From JBCCKC01 sp039182435 (lineage in GTDB: Bacteria; Verrucomicrobiota; Verrucomicrobiia; Opitutales; Coraliomargaritaceae): a stretch of DNA of 18,661 nt. The notes under the pieces were generated by a model. That model had not been told where the DNA came from, did no database searches, and saw only the letters and a program-made list of their open reading frames with translations. Both the position numbers and the translations under genes were made by a program. The stretch is taken from NCBI GenBank assembly GCA_039182435.1, contig JBCDCC010000024.1, positions 1 to 18,661 on the forward strand, written 5' to 3'. This document shows positions 8,129-16,577 of the stretch, piece by piece. Position 1 is the first letter of the stretch, and each line of letters opens with the position of its first letter.

Positions 8129-9142
8129 TTGAAGATTTTAATCACCAGTTACGCCTATGCACCAAGCGTGGGAGGCATCGAGACGGTTACCGATTTACTC
8201 GCACCTGCTTTCGCGGCCGAGGGCCATGAGGTGCGTATCGTCACAGACACACCGGACCCCGAAAACCAGCCGACAATTTTCCCTGTCCTCCGCCAGCCGG
8301 GCAAGACGGTGCTGATCGATGCGGTAAAATGGGCCGACGTCGTCTGGCAAAATAATGTCGCGCTGAACTACCTCTGGGCTCCGCTGCTCCTCGGCAAACC
8401 GACCGCAGTTACCTTGCAGTGCGCGATCTATCCGGAATTTCCCAAGAAAAACTGGAAGGTGCGGATGAAGGCCTTTCTCGTTCAGCGTTGCCGGATCTTT
8501 GCCATCAGCCGCTATGTGATGAACGACATGAAGTCGCCTTTCGAGTTGATCGGAAATCCTTTCGATGCGGGCTTTGCCCAGAGTGTGGCTGACGTTGAGA
8601 AGACAAAGGATATCGTCTTCGCTGGTCGACTGGTGAGCGACAAAGGTGTCGATTTATTAATCGATGCGCTGGCGAGCCTGAGGGGCGCTGGCAAGACACC
8701 TAGCTGCACGATTATTGGTGATGGCGATGAGCGGAGTCAGTTGGAGGCTCAAGTCGAATCACTTGGACTGAGCGACCAGGTGGCTTTCGTCGGCTTTCAG
8801 AAAGGCGAGGCACTACACCGGATTATGGCGAGCCACCGCATCATGGCGGTGCCCTCTCGCTGGCTGGAGCCTTTCGGGATCGTTGCTTTGGAAGGGATCG
8901 CCGCCGGCTGCGCGGTGGTCGGCTCGGAAGGCGGTGGACTTGGCGAAGCGATTGGCCCCTGCGGGTTGACCTTTCCAAATAATGACGGTGCCGCGCTCAC
9001 CGCACAGCTGGATCGTGTTCTAAGTGAGCCCGAGTTGATCGAGACTTTTCAAAGCAAAGCAGCCGCACATTTGGACCGCTTTTCAGTGAAAACTCAAAGT
9101 CAACGCTATCTAAATACTTTTGAAACTATGCTTTCCGCTTAG
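8129..9142 (+). CDS. GT-B glycosyltransferase, family 4
   Basis: A retaining glycosyltransferase that adds one sugar from a nucleotide-sugar donor to the growing repeat unit on the inner membrane face. The 337 residues start at a TTG (8129), which directly precedes the first strand 'KILITSYAYAP'; no ATG or GTG lies close by that would keep this strand. Features: acceptor-domain Gly loop P12-S-V-G-G-I-E-T; linker then 'DIVFAGRLVSDKGVDLLIDA' (161-180) opening the donor domain; 'IIGDGDE' (195-201); E247-P-F-G-I-V-A-L-E255, the E-x7-E motif that holds the donor. The protein is a little short because the N-terminal domain is compact. Fifteen bases separate it from the WecG-like gene. Sugar specificity cannot be inferred. 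Confidence 0.92.
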   Translation: MKILITSYAYAPSVGGIETVTDLLAPAFAAEGHEVRIVTDTPDPENQPTIFPVLRQPGKTVLIDAVKWADVVWQNNVALNYLWAPLLLGKPTAVTLQCAIYPEFPKKNWKVRMKAFLVQRCRIFAISRYVMNDMKSPFELIGNPFDAGFAQSVADVEKTKDIVFAGRLVSDKGVDLLIDALASLRGAGKTPSCTIIGDGDERSQLEAQVESLGLSDQVAFVGFQKGEALHRIMASHRIMAVPSRWLEPFGIVALEGIAAGCAVVGSEGGGLGEAIGPCGLTFPNNDGAALTAQLDRVLSEPELIETFQSKAAAHLDRFSVKTQSQRYLNTFETMLSA

Positions 9143-9169
9143 ACGAACTAAGGGAATATCCATCACGTA

Positions 9170-10405
9170 ATGCCCAAAACATGGCTCACACATCCAACAA
9201 GTAACACGAATGTTCGTGCGGTTGCTATGGCGCTGGAGGAATTTCGCCTGCTGGATCGTTTCCATAGCTGCATTACCATCGGGCAGGATATCCGAAACCC
9301 ACTGCTGCGGAAGCTCTATAAGCAACGCCAGTGCGCGATCCCAGAGAAGCGAATACGGCGGCACCCGATTCGCGAGACATTACGTCTACTCGCCCAGAAA
9401 ATCGCTTTCTTCCAACCACTGCTCAAACATGAGACGGGTCCACTCTGTATTGACCAAATCTACCGACATCTCGATTTAGACGTAGCGCGAGCACTGTGCA
9501 AAGATGCTTGCAGTGCGGATGCAATTTACGCCTACGAAGACGGGGCACTAGAGGTGTTCCGCGCCGCTTCGAAGCTGGGCGTCCGTCGGTTATATGATCT
9601 GCCGATCGGTTACTGGCGTTTTGCTCGTCGCCTACAAACCGAAGAAGCCGAGCTGAAACCGGAATGGGCGATGACCATGGCCGCACTAAAAGACAGTGAG
9701 GCGAAGCTAGCGCGTAAGGACGAAGAGTTGCGCTTAGCGGAAGCGATCTACGTCGCCAGCTCATTTACGGCGAAAACACTCGAAGAAGTCCCCTTCGAAA
9801 TCCCAAAGCCTGTCGTGATTCCTTATGGCTGCCCCTCTTCGATTATCAGTCCAGACAAACTCCCGGCACCCGCCGAGAAGTTGCGCGTGCTCTACGTGGG
9901 CAGCCTAGGTCAAAGAAAAGGGCTCTCTTATTTACTCGATGCGATTGACGCATTAGGCGATTCGGTGGAGCTCACGATCGTTGGTCGTCGCGTCGCCGAC
10001 TGTGCTCCGCTGGACGCAGCGCTTGAACACCACAACTGGATCGAGAGTCTACCTCACTCCCGAATTTTAGAGACGATGCGTCAACATGACGTCTTTGTTT
10101 TCCCCTCACTCTTCGAAGGATTTGGCCTCGTTTTGACCGAAGCCCTCTCGCAAGGACTGCCAATTATTGCGACCGCACATACCTGTGCGCCGGATATCAT
10201 CGAAGACGGCAAAGAAGGCTTCATCGTGCCGATTCGAGACGCCGAATCTATTGCGACGAAGCTCCAATTCATGAATGGAAATCCCGAGGGACTTCGAGAG
10301 ATGAAGGAAGCTGCGATTCAAGCGTCACAGAGAATTACCTGGCAGCGTTACAGAAATGGCCTGGCATCCGCTGTTAAGGGATTTTTGGAGACTACGAGAT
10401 CATGA
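9170..10405 (+). CDS. GT-B glycosyltransferase, family 4, with charged helical insert
   Basis: This 411-residue protein has the GT4 donor domain: 'LRVLYVGSLGQRKGLSYLL' (238-256), 'ELTIVGRR' (267-274) and E316-G-F-G-L-V-L-T-E324 (E-x7-E), followed by 'DIIEDGKEGFIVP'. The N-terminal half contains 'YDLPIGYWR' (142-150) and a charged stretch at 157-192 with 'KLARKDEELRLAEAIYVASS', seen in a recurring GT4 subgroup as I recall it. The ATG at 9170 has only a distant AGGGA (9151-9155) ahead. Its TGA overlaps the ATG of the next gene by four bases (ATGA), so the two are probably translationally coupled. Role: addition of a sugar to the lipid-linked repeat unit; substrate unknown. Confidence 0.92.
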   Translation: MPKTWLTHPTSNTNVRAVAMALEEFRLLDRFHSCITIGQDIRNPLLRKLYKQRQCAIPEKRIRRHPIRETLRLLAQKIAFFQPLLKHETGPLCIDQIYRHLDLDVARALCKDACSADAIYAYEDGALEVFRAASKLGVRRLYDLPIGYWRFARRLQTEEAELKPEWAMTMAALKDSEAKLARKDEELRLAEAIYVASSFTAKTLEEVPFEIPKPVVIPYGCPSSIISPDKLPAPAEKLRVLYVGSLGQRKGLSYLLDAIDALGDSVELTIVGRRVADCAPLDAALEHHNWIESLPHSRILETMRQHDVFVFPSLFEGFGLVLTEALSQGLPIIATAHTCAPDIIEDGKEGFIVPIRDAESIATKLQFMNGNPEGLREMKEAAIQASQRITWQRYRNGLASAVKGFLETTRS

Positions 10406-11532
10406 GAATTGCGGTCATATGCGGCTCACTAGCCAAAGGAAAAGATGGCGTGGGTGATTATTCGCGTCGTCTCGTTTCGGCGATTGGTAGCGGGCATCAA
10501 ATCCTGCTTCTTTCACTGCGGGATATTGAGAAAAAGCAAGAACAGCTGGGAAATGTGCAGGTCCAGCGCTTCCGAAATCCCCTCTACCGTGCCGATGCGG
10601 CTAGCCGGGCACTTGGAACGATTCGAGAATTTCAACCAGATGTGATCTCTCTGCAGTTTGTGCCATTCGCCTTCAGCTCGAAGGGCGTCATTCGTGAGCT
10701 CATATCATTGATTGATGAATTGGCAGACCTCTGTCCGATACATATTATGTTTCACGAACTTTGGTTGGGCGAGAAGCCGTCGCTCCCTTTGAAGCATAAG
10801 ATTCTCGGCATAGCACAGAAGCGGTTGATTCTTCGCGCACTCGGACACTGGAAGCCTGCGCTCATTCATACAAGCAATACGCACTACCGCGACGTCTTAC
10901 TTCGGAACGGCCACAAGGCAACGATTTTACCGCTCTTTGGAAACATTCCAATCGAAGCGGCAGATCCCGCTGCAGCTGAATCGATGCTTACGCACCTTCC
11001 GGTAAGTGCACATGAGCGGATTATCCTCTTTCCGTTTAGTCAGTCACATAGCTGGCATAGCCGTCACGTGATGTCCGTGCTGAAGAAGGCTGCGCAAATA
11101 GCTGGCGTATCCCTTCGATTGATACAGGTAGGAAAAAACGCTTATGTCGAACATCACTGGCCACGTATCAAGGCATTTGCGAGACACGAAGGCTGGAAGA
11201 GCTATACTTTGGGTCCTCGAACTGAGTCTGAACTCTCGCAGCTCCTGCAACTCGCCGATGTGGGTGTGAGTTCGGCGCATCTGCAGCTTGCTGGTAAGAG
11301 CGGTGCAATCATTGGTATGCTCGAGCATGGGCTGCCCGTGATTTGCTCTAGCATGGAACTCGAATCGCGATATAATGTGCCACCGATGGATTCCCTTTCC
11401 GCGCTTTACAGCATCGATCAACCAGTTGAAGACATCGCAGAGCTACTCGCCAACCCAGTTAAAGCAAAGTCCGGCTCGCGATTAAGCGCAGTGGCCACAC
11501 AATGGATCGATGAACTGGGAGCACTCGCCTAA
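10402..11532 (+). CDS. Divergent GT-B glycosyltransferase-like protein without E-x7-E
   Basis: The 376 residues begin with a GT-B N-terminal strand and loop, 'MRIAVICGSLAKGKDGVGDY', and end with a donor-type Rossmann half that includes 'GPRTESELSQLLQLADVGVS' (270-289) and G300-A-I-I-G-M-L-E-H-G-L-P-V. This 'level-by-level then A-G-K-S-G-A ... G-L-P-V' layout matches GT4-like enzymes, but the usual E-x7-E is missing: the stretch reads A-H-L-Q-L-A-G-K-S-G-A-I. It may use a different donor-binding mode or be a non-catalytic partner. It starts within the stop of the previous glycosyltransferase gene and its TAA is immediately followed by the ATG of the polymerase-like gene, so it belongs to the same transcript. 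No frameshift or truncation is visible. Confidence 0.78.
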   Translation: MRIAVICGSLAKGKDGVGDYSRRLVSAIGSGHQILLLSLRDIEKKQEQLGNVQVQRFRNPLYRADAASRALGTIREFQPDVISLQFVPFAFSSKGVIRELISLIDELADLCPIHIMFHELWLGEKPSLPLKHKILGIAQKRLILRALGHWKPALIHTSNTHYRDVLLRNGHKATILPLFGNIPIEAADPAAAESMLTHLPVSAHERIILFPFSQSHSWHSRHVMSVLKKAAQIAGVSLRLIQVGKNAYVEHHWPRIKAFARHEGWKSYTLGPRTESELSQLLQLADVGVSSAHLQLAGKSGAIIGMLEHGLPVICSSMELESRYNVPPMDSLSALYSIDQPVEDIAELLANPVKAKSGSRLSAVATQWIDELGALA

Positions 11533-12909
11533 ATGAGTCCGACTACGACGACGAAGGCCGCGCCGAAACATCTCCTCGCCGATGTGGATCGCATGCTGCG
11601 CTATCTCATCTTTGCCTACATTGCTTTGCTCGTGCTCGAAGGTGCACTCCGAAAATGGTTTTTGCCCAGCCTTTCAGGTGTTTTGCTACTAGCTCGAGAT
11701 CCAATCGTTTTTGCCGCATACGGCTTAGCGCTCGCTAATAAACGTTTCCCGGTCAATGTCTATGTGATCAGCGGACTCGCCCTGATGTTTGTCTGCGTCT
11801 TGACCACGCTTCTGGTCGGCCACGGAAATCTTGCGGTGACCATCTTTGGCTTTCGGGCAAATTTCCTCCACATCCCGTTCGCCTTCTTGATGGGTAGCGT
11901 CCTCAACCGAGATCATGTCATCGAGATCGGTCGTTGGTGGCTCTGGGGCACGCTCATCATGACCGTGCTGATCGTGCTGCAGTTCGCCACACCGCAGTCC
12001 TCGTGGTTTAACCGCGGGGTTGGTGGCGATACTGATGGCGCTGGATTCAGCGGAGCGATGGGACGGTTTCGTCCACCGGGAACCTTTAGCTTCATTATCG
12101 GTGTGGTCTGGTTTTATGTCACCTCAACGGCCTTCCTTGTATCGGGCATGATGCAGCACAAGAAGTATTCTAAGCTACTCCTCGCGCTCTCTGCGATGGC
12201 GGTTTTTATCGCGATTCCCGTCTCGATCAGTCGGCAGTTGATGCTCGCCGCGGCACTCACCTTCCTCGTTGGCATCTTCAGCTCCACCTTCCAAAAGGAT
12301 TTCCTTATGCGCTACCTTCGGATTGGTCTAATCGGCATCGTAGGCCTTTTGATCGCGGACCAAATCCCGATTTTTGACGACGCGAAGGAAACCTTTCTGG
12401 CACGTTGGGAACGTTCGACGGGCGAGGATAAGGGCGGCGTCGAAGGCGCACTTATCTCGAGAATAATCATCGATTTCACCGCACCCTTTACGGAGACGAC
12501 GGACGTGCCCTTCTTCGGTCAGGGTCTTGGCGCGGGCACTCAGGTAGGAGCCCAGCTTTTGACAGGGGAGCGTGGGTTTGAATTGGGAGAAGGCGAATGG
12601 TTCCGCTTGATCGGTGAGGCGGGATTTCTCCTTGGGACGCTTTTTATCCTCTGGCGCTTTTGGGTAACGGTTCGCTTGGCACAATTCGCGATCATTGCCT
12701 TCGTTCGAGGCAACGGGATGGGCCTGATCATGCTCTCCACCGCGGCCTACAACATCATGATAGGTCAACTCGGACAGACGACGATCAATGGATTTACCAT
12801 CGTCGGCATCGGATTAACCATTGCTTCCATGCGAATACCTAAGAAGGTTTCTCCTACTATGAATCGTCCCCTGGAGCATGCATCAGACATCGATAAAAAA
12901 CCAGCTTGA
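11533..12909 (+). CDS. O-antigen ligase/polymerase-like membrane protein (Wzy/WaaL type)
   Basis: The protein (458 residues) is polytopic, with about ten or more membrane helices between residues 22 and 432. The long hydrophilic loop at about 280-355 precedes 'EWFRLIGEAGFLLGTLF' (355-371), as in O-antigen ligase-domain proteins. Other motifs are 'GRFRPPGTFSF' (177-187) and S231-I-S-R-Q-L-M-L. Family members polymerise lipid-linked repeat units (Wzy) or ligate glycan to lipid A core (WaaL) at the outer face of the inner membrane; the sequence alone does not decide which. The presence of a flippase and initiating transferase in the locus favours a Wzy role. It starts directly at the previous stop codon. 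Its last 32 bases overlap the start of the sulfotransferase-like gene in another frame. Confidence 0.87.
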   Translation: MSPTTTTKAAPKHLLADVDRMLRYLIFAYIALLVLEGALRKWFLPSLSGVLLLARDPIVFAAYGLALANKRFPVNVYVISGLALMFVCVLTTLLVGHGNLAVTIFGFRANFLHIPFAFLMGSVLNRDHVIEIGRWWLWGTLIMTVLIVLQFATPQSSWFNRGVGGDTDGAGFSGAMGRFRPPGTFSFIIGVVWFYVTSTAFLVSGMMQHKKYSKLLLALSAMAVFIAIPVSISRQLMLAAALTFLVGIFSSTFQKDFLMRYLRIGLIGIVGLLIADQIPIFDDAKETFLARWERSTGEDKGGVEGALISRIIIDFTAPFTETTDVPFFGQGLGAGTQVGAQLLTGERGFELGEGEWFRLIGEAGFLLGTLFILWRFWVTVRLAQFAIIAFVRGNGMGLIMLSTAAYNIMIGQLGQTTINGFTIVGIGLTIASMRIPKKVSPTMNRPLEHASDIDKKPA

Positions 12910-13639
12910 GAACTATCCCCGTCTCTATTTAGCCACGCTGAGCCTGAAACGGATCGGCCATTGGTCACGTAAATGGATCGTGAGTAAAACATCGGACATT
13001 ACGATCGAAGGCTATCCTCGTTCAGGTAATAGCTTTGCCCACTCTGCCTTTCGCAGCGCCCAAGGGGAGACTAAATATCGGATTGCGACGCATGTGCACT
13101 CACACGCGCAAATCATTCGTTCCGTCCAACTGGGTGTGCCTACGATGGTGCTTCTACGCGAGCCGAAGGCCGCAGCGCTTTCGCTGGTCGCACTTTCCAA
13201 AGAGATTGCCGAACGTGAACTCTCCGAGGCCGACAAAAAGCGCTCTAAATGCACATTGATGCAAAACTTAGAGGATTACACTCGTTTCTACGAGCACGTT
13301 TATGAGGTGCATCAAGGTGTGATTATCGCCGATTTCAATTTAGTCACGAGGGACTTTGGTCAGATCATTGAGCGAGTGAATCATCGATTCGGCACGCGGT
13401 TTGCGATCTACAAGAATACTGAAGCTCAGGATAAAGAACTTTTCGATTCGGGCGGTTTTCACCTCTCACCGAATCAGAAGAGAGACTCGATCAAAGATCA
13501 GATCCGACGCTGCTTTGATGATCCGGAAGTGATGCAGCTCGCTAAAGAGGCTACGGCCATCTACGAAAATATGTTGGTCGTCGAACAGGAACAAGCAAAG
13601 AGGCACAGCTTACATCCTCAACCTGCCGCCCGTGTCTAA
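12878..13639 (+). CDS. Sulfotransferase-like protein
   Basis: The 253 residues carry the two hallmarks of PAPS-dependent sulfotransferases: a 5'-phosphosulfate loop, 'IEGYPRSGNSFA' (43-54), and a 3'-phosphate-binding segment R94-E-P-K-A-A-A-L-S102. The loop reads S-G-N-S rather than the common S-G-T-T. His72 and His74 in 'THVHSH' follow the loop, and could serve as a base, though this is a guess. No signal peptide or clear membrane helix is seen, so it should act in the cytoplasm on lipid-linked sugars. The ATG at 12878 is the only start that keeps the region before the loop; it overlaps the polymerase-like gene by 32 bases, and the next gene overlaps its end by eight. It may therefore sulfate the repeat unit. 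Related P-loop kinases or glycan-modifying enzymes of the same fold cannot be excluded. Confidence 0.75.
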   Translation: MHQTSIKNQLENYPRLYLATLSLKRIGHWSRKWIVSKTSDITIEGYPRSGNSFAHSAFRSAQGETKYRIATHVHSHAQIIRSVQLGVPTMVLLREPKAAALSLVALSKEIAERELSEADKKRSKCTLMQNLEDYTRFYEHVYEVHQGVIIADFNLVTRDFGQIIERVNHRFGTRFAIYKNTEAQDKELFDSGGFHLSPNQKRDSIKDQIRRCFDDPEVMQLAKEATAIYENMLVVEQEQAKRHSLHPQPAARV

Positions 13640-14804
13640 AGAGGATTTCACCATACTTCTCGTGGGAAACTATCTGCCGGATGGGCAGCGAAGTATGTTT
13701 CGCTTTCGAGATTTATTACTCGCGGGCCTACAGGCGAAGGGCTTGCAGGTCGAATTGTTTAACCCTCCGGTGATTCTTGGCAAACTCGGCGCCAGGAATC
13801 GAGGGCTCGGCAAATGGATCGGCTACATCGATAAATACCTCCTCTGCTCTATCTTTTTGAAGCGCAAGATCGCCTCGATTCAAGGTCAACGAATCGTCCA
13901 TATCGTGGATCATTCAAATGCATTTTATACTCGCTGGTTGAGCAAAGAAACCACGGTCGTGACCTGCCATGACTTGCTCGCAGTTCGATCTGCACTCGGT
14001 GAGTTTAAAGAGAACGTGCTCGGCGCCTCTGGTAAGCAGCAACAAGCAATGATCGTGGGAGGCCTCAAGCGCGCCGAGTATATTGTTAGTGTTTCCAAGG
14101 CGACTTGCATGGATGTGGGCAGGTTAATCGGTGAAAAGGCAGATTGGCTTCATCATATCCCGAACGCATTGGATAGGGATTTTATTGCCGAAGCGCGTGG
14201 CCAAGCCGATGACAAAGCGGCGCTCCCCTCGTCTCTCCAAAGCTGTCGTTACGTCATGCATATCGGCGGCGAAAAGTGGTATAAGCATCGTATCCTCGCA
14301 CTCAAAGTGTTCGCGCAGCTTCACCAAGCTGACGATGCCTTACGTTTCGTCGTCGTGGGGCCGAGCTACACTGACGCGCAGCTGCTTGATGCCGCGCTTA
14401 CCTCATCAGCCAAGAGTTCGATCATTTACTTGACTGGCATTAGCGATGCAGAGCTGCGTGCAGTCTATCGCCATTGCGAACTCCTACTCTTTCTTTCTCT
14501 TATTGAAGGTTTTGGCTGGCCGATTCTGGAAGCACAGGCCTGTGGTTGTGCAGTCGCGACCTTGGATCGTGAACCGATGAAAGAGCTAAATGCGAACCAA
14601 CGGCTCGTTCTTGAAGGCGAACTCGAAGATGCGAATTGGCTCTCTGATGCGAGCGCACAATGCCAACACTACCTTGAACAATCGTCCGAAGCGCGTGCGC
14701 AAGCCCGGGCCAGTGCACAGAGATTCGCAGCGAGATTTACCAATCAAGAATCAGTCGAGGCATACCTCGCCCTCTACAGGGAAGCGTTGCAGACTACCGA
14801 GTAA
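13632..14804 (+). CDS. GT-B glycosyltransferase, family 4
   Basis: A 390-residue enzyme starting at a GTG (13632) that overlaps the sulfotransferase-like gene by eight bases. The N-terminal domain opens with 'FTILLVGNYLPDGQRSM' (6-22) and includes H90-I-V-D-H and T111-C-H-D-L-L, a common GT4 acceptor-side element. The donor domain has 'MHIGGEKWYKHR' (209-220), 'FVVVGPSY' (239-246) and E292-G-F-G-W-P-I-L-E300, the E-x7-E motif. The next ATG downstream would remove the first strand, so the GTG is preferred. Its stop TAA shares one base with the ATG of the following gene. It should add a sugar to the repeat unit; donor and linkage are unknown. Confidence 0.92.
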   Translation: MSKEDFTILLVGNYLPDGQRSMFRFRDLLLAGLQAKGLQVELFNPPVILGKLGARNRGLGKWIGYIDKYLLCSIFLKRKIASIQGQRIVHIVDHSNAFYTRWLSKETTVVTCHDLLAVRSALGEFKENVLGASGKQQQAMIVGGLKRAEYIVSVSKATCMDVGRLIGEKADWLHHIPNALDRDFIAEARGQADDKAALPSSLQSCRYVMHIGGEKWYKHRILALKVFAQLHQADDALRFVVVGPSYTDAQLLDAALTSSAKSSIIYLTGISDAELRAVYRHCELLLFLSLIEGFGWPILEAQACGCAVATLDREPMKELNANQRLVLEGELEDANWLSDASAQCQHYLEQSSEARAQARASAQRFAARFTNQESVEAYLALYREALQTTE

Positions 14805-15949
14805 TGAAGATTCTACGCGTCATTAATTCGATCAATCCGCATAGCGGTGGACCGATCGAAGGCCTCAAGAAAGCATCGCAAGTCATGCTCGATGCGGACA
14901 TTGAAGTTGAAGTGGTTAGTTTAGACCAAGCCTCTGAAGTGCAAGGTGAGGTCGATGCTATGCCCTGGCCCGTCTACGCGCTAGGACCGACCAAATTTGG
15001 CGTCTATTCATACTCAAATCAATTAACGCCTTGGCTGAAAGAACACTTGTCTCGTTTTGACGCCGTGATCATCCACGGTTGCTGGCAATTTCATGGCTAT
15101 GCAGTCTCCAAAGCCTGCCAGAAGTTAGGAAAGCCCTACTATATCTACCCGCACGGGATGTTAGACCCGTGGTTTAATCAGACTTATCCACTCAAAAAGC
15201 TCAAAAAACAGCTCTATTGGTCATGGGGCGAGCATCCCGTCCTCTCGAAGGCAAAGGCCGTGCTCTTTACCTGTGAAGAGGAGCGTTGCCTCGCTCGTAA
15301 AAGTTTTAGTCCCTATCGGGTTCGAGAGCATGTCATCGGCTATGGGACATCGATTGCGTCCGAAGCGGACAGTGCGAGTGTCTTTACTCGCCCGACCCCA
15401 CAACCGTATTTCGTTTTCTTAGGCAGAGTGCAGGAAAAGAAGGGAGTCGATCTCTTAGTCGCAGCCTACAGTCGGCTGAGATCGGAGCACCCCGAAATGC
15501 CAGACCTTGTGATCGCGGGACCGGAGCAACAACCCGAATACGCCCAATCGATTAAAGAAACCTTTCCTTTGCCTTCGATCCATTGGATCGGGCCCGTCAA
15601 CAGCACCGATAAATGGTCGCTCTTACGCCAAGCAGCTGCGCTCACCCTAGTTTCCCACCAGGAGAATTTCGGGCTCGTAGTGGCCGAAGCCCTCGCGATG
15701 GGCACTCCGGTGTTGATCTCCGACAAGGTCAATATCTGGCGTGAGATCGATGAAGCGGGTGCCGGTATGGTTGGACCGGATACGCTGGAGGGCGCCGAAA
15801 CGATTCTCCTCAAGTGGATCGGTCAGAGCTCCAGCGAAATGGCGGCCATGCAGCGCAAGGCGAAGCAAGTCTTCATCGAGCATTTTGACATCCAAAAAGC
15901 GACTCATCGCTTAATAGATTTTCTGAAGCTTGAGCTCGACCAAAGCTAA
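14804..15949 (+). CDS. GT-B glycosyltransferase, family 4
   Basis: The 381 residues show a full GT4 enzyme: Gly loop 'NPHSGGPIEG' (11-20), 'YPHGMLDPWF' (115-124) characteristic of a GT4 subgroup, linker with G179-Y-G-T, donor-domain start 'FVFLGRVQEKKGVDLLVAAY' (203-222), 'LVIAGPEQ' (235-242) and E287-N-F-G-L-V-V-A-E295 followed by 'ALAMGTPVLIS'. It begins in a TAATG junction with the previous glycosyltransferase gene, which favours re-initiation by the same ribosome. A 46-base gap follows. By position it may act late in the repeat-unit assembly, but gene order is not a reliable guide to sugar order. Confidence 0.93.
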   Translation: MKILRVINSINPHSGGPIEGLKKASQVMLDADIEVEVVSLDQASEVQGEVDAMPWPVYALGPTKFGVYSYSNQLTPWLKEHLSRFDAVIIHGCWQFHGYAVSKACQKLGKPYYIYPHGMLDPWFNQTYPLKKLKKQLYWSWGEHPVLSKAKAVLFTCEEERCLARKSFSPYRVREHVIGYGTSIASEADSASVFTRPTPQPYFVFLGRVQEKKGVDLLVAAYSRLRSEHPEMPDLVIAGPEQQPEYAQSIKETFPLPSIHWIGPVNSTDKWSLLRQAAALTLVSHQENFGLVVAEALAMGTPVLISDKVNIWREIDEAGAGMVGPDTLEGAETILLKWIGQSSSEMAAMQRKAKQVFIEHFDIQKATHRLIDFLKLELDQS

Positions 15950-15995
15950 GATGAATCAGGCTTGAAGAATCAACCCGCTCGGAAACAATCACGCC

Positions 15996-16568
15996 ATGTC
16001 TTTGCAAAAGGGACCGTATCAAGTAGACCTGCCCAACTGTATTAATCCGTTGGACCGCAGAACAAAAATCCGTCGAGGGCTTTGGCACTTTATCATCAAA
16101 CCTCTCTATCGATTCATCCCGGGGAAACGTTCGGCACTGCGCTTGTTCGTCCTCCGTCGTATGGGCGCCCAAATCGGCTACGATTGCACGGTCCAGCAAG
16201 GCGTAGATATTTTAATGCCGTGGAATCTGATTCTAGGCGATCATGTAGCGATCGCGCGTGAGGTAAAAATACTCAATTTTGCTCCTATAACGATACACCC
16301 GATGACAGTCATCTCTCAGTATGCTCATCTATGTGCCGGTTCCCATGACTACACACACCCTCACTTTACCCTAATCGAGAAGCCGATCAATATCGGAGCC
16401 GAGTCTTGGGTGGCTTCAGGTAGCTTCATCGGCCCGGGCGTGACGCTAGGCCGCGGCTGTGTGATCGGCGCAAATTCCGTCGTGACCAAAGATATGCCGG
16501 AATGGACTGTCTGCGCGGGCAACCCCTGCCGTCCACTCAAAGAGCGGGTCATGCAAACGACCTCCTAG
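15996..16568 (+). CDS. WcaF-like acyl (acetyl) transferase with left-handed beta-helix
   Basis: A 190-residue hexapeptide-repeat O-acetyltransferase of the colanic-acid WcaF type. The N-terminal 'RRGLWHFIIKPLYRFIP' (26-42) is the amphipathic segment usual in this family. Hexapeptide turns run from about 57 to 175: 'IGYDCTVQQGVDI', 'IHPMTVISQYAHLCAGSHDY' with the likely catalytic His117, 'GAESWVASGSFIGPG' and 'GRGCVIGANSVVTKD'; the C-terminal 'AGNPCRPLKER' closes the coil. It would use acetyl-CoA to acetylate a sugar of the polysaccharide. A stop at 15964 in the same frame means that the ATG at 15996 is the first possible start. It is the last gene of the plus-strand run and ends nine bases from the convergent flippase gene. 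Confidence 0.92.
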   Translation: MSLQKGPYQVDLPNCINPLDRRTKIRRGLWHFIIKPLYRFIPGKRSALRLFVLRRMGAQIGYDCTVQQGVDILMPWNLILGDHVAIAREVKILNFAPITIHPMTVISQYAHLCAGSHDYTHPHFTLIEKPINIGAESWVASGSFIGPGVTLGRGCVIGANSVVTKDMPEWTVCAGNPCRPLKERVMQTTS

Positions 16569-16577
16569 GTGTGCTCG

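Noticed and set aside
12328..12768. Minus-strand 146-residue open frame
   Set aside because: Antisense within the polymerase-like membrane gene; composition is highly charged and without motifs, as expected for a shadow of a hydrophobic frame.
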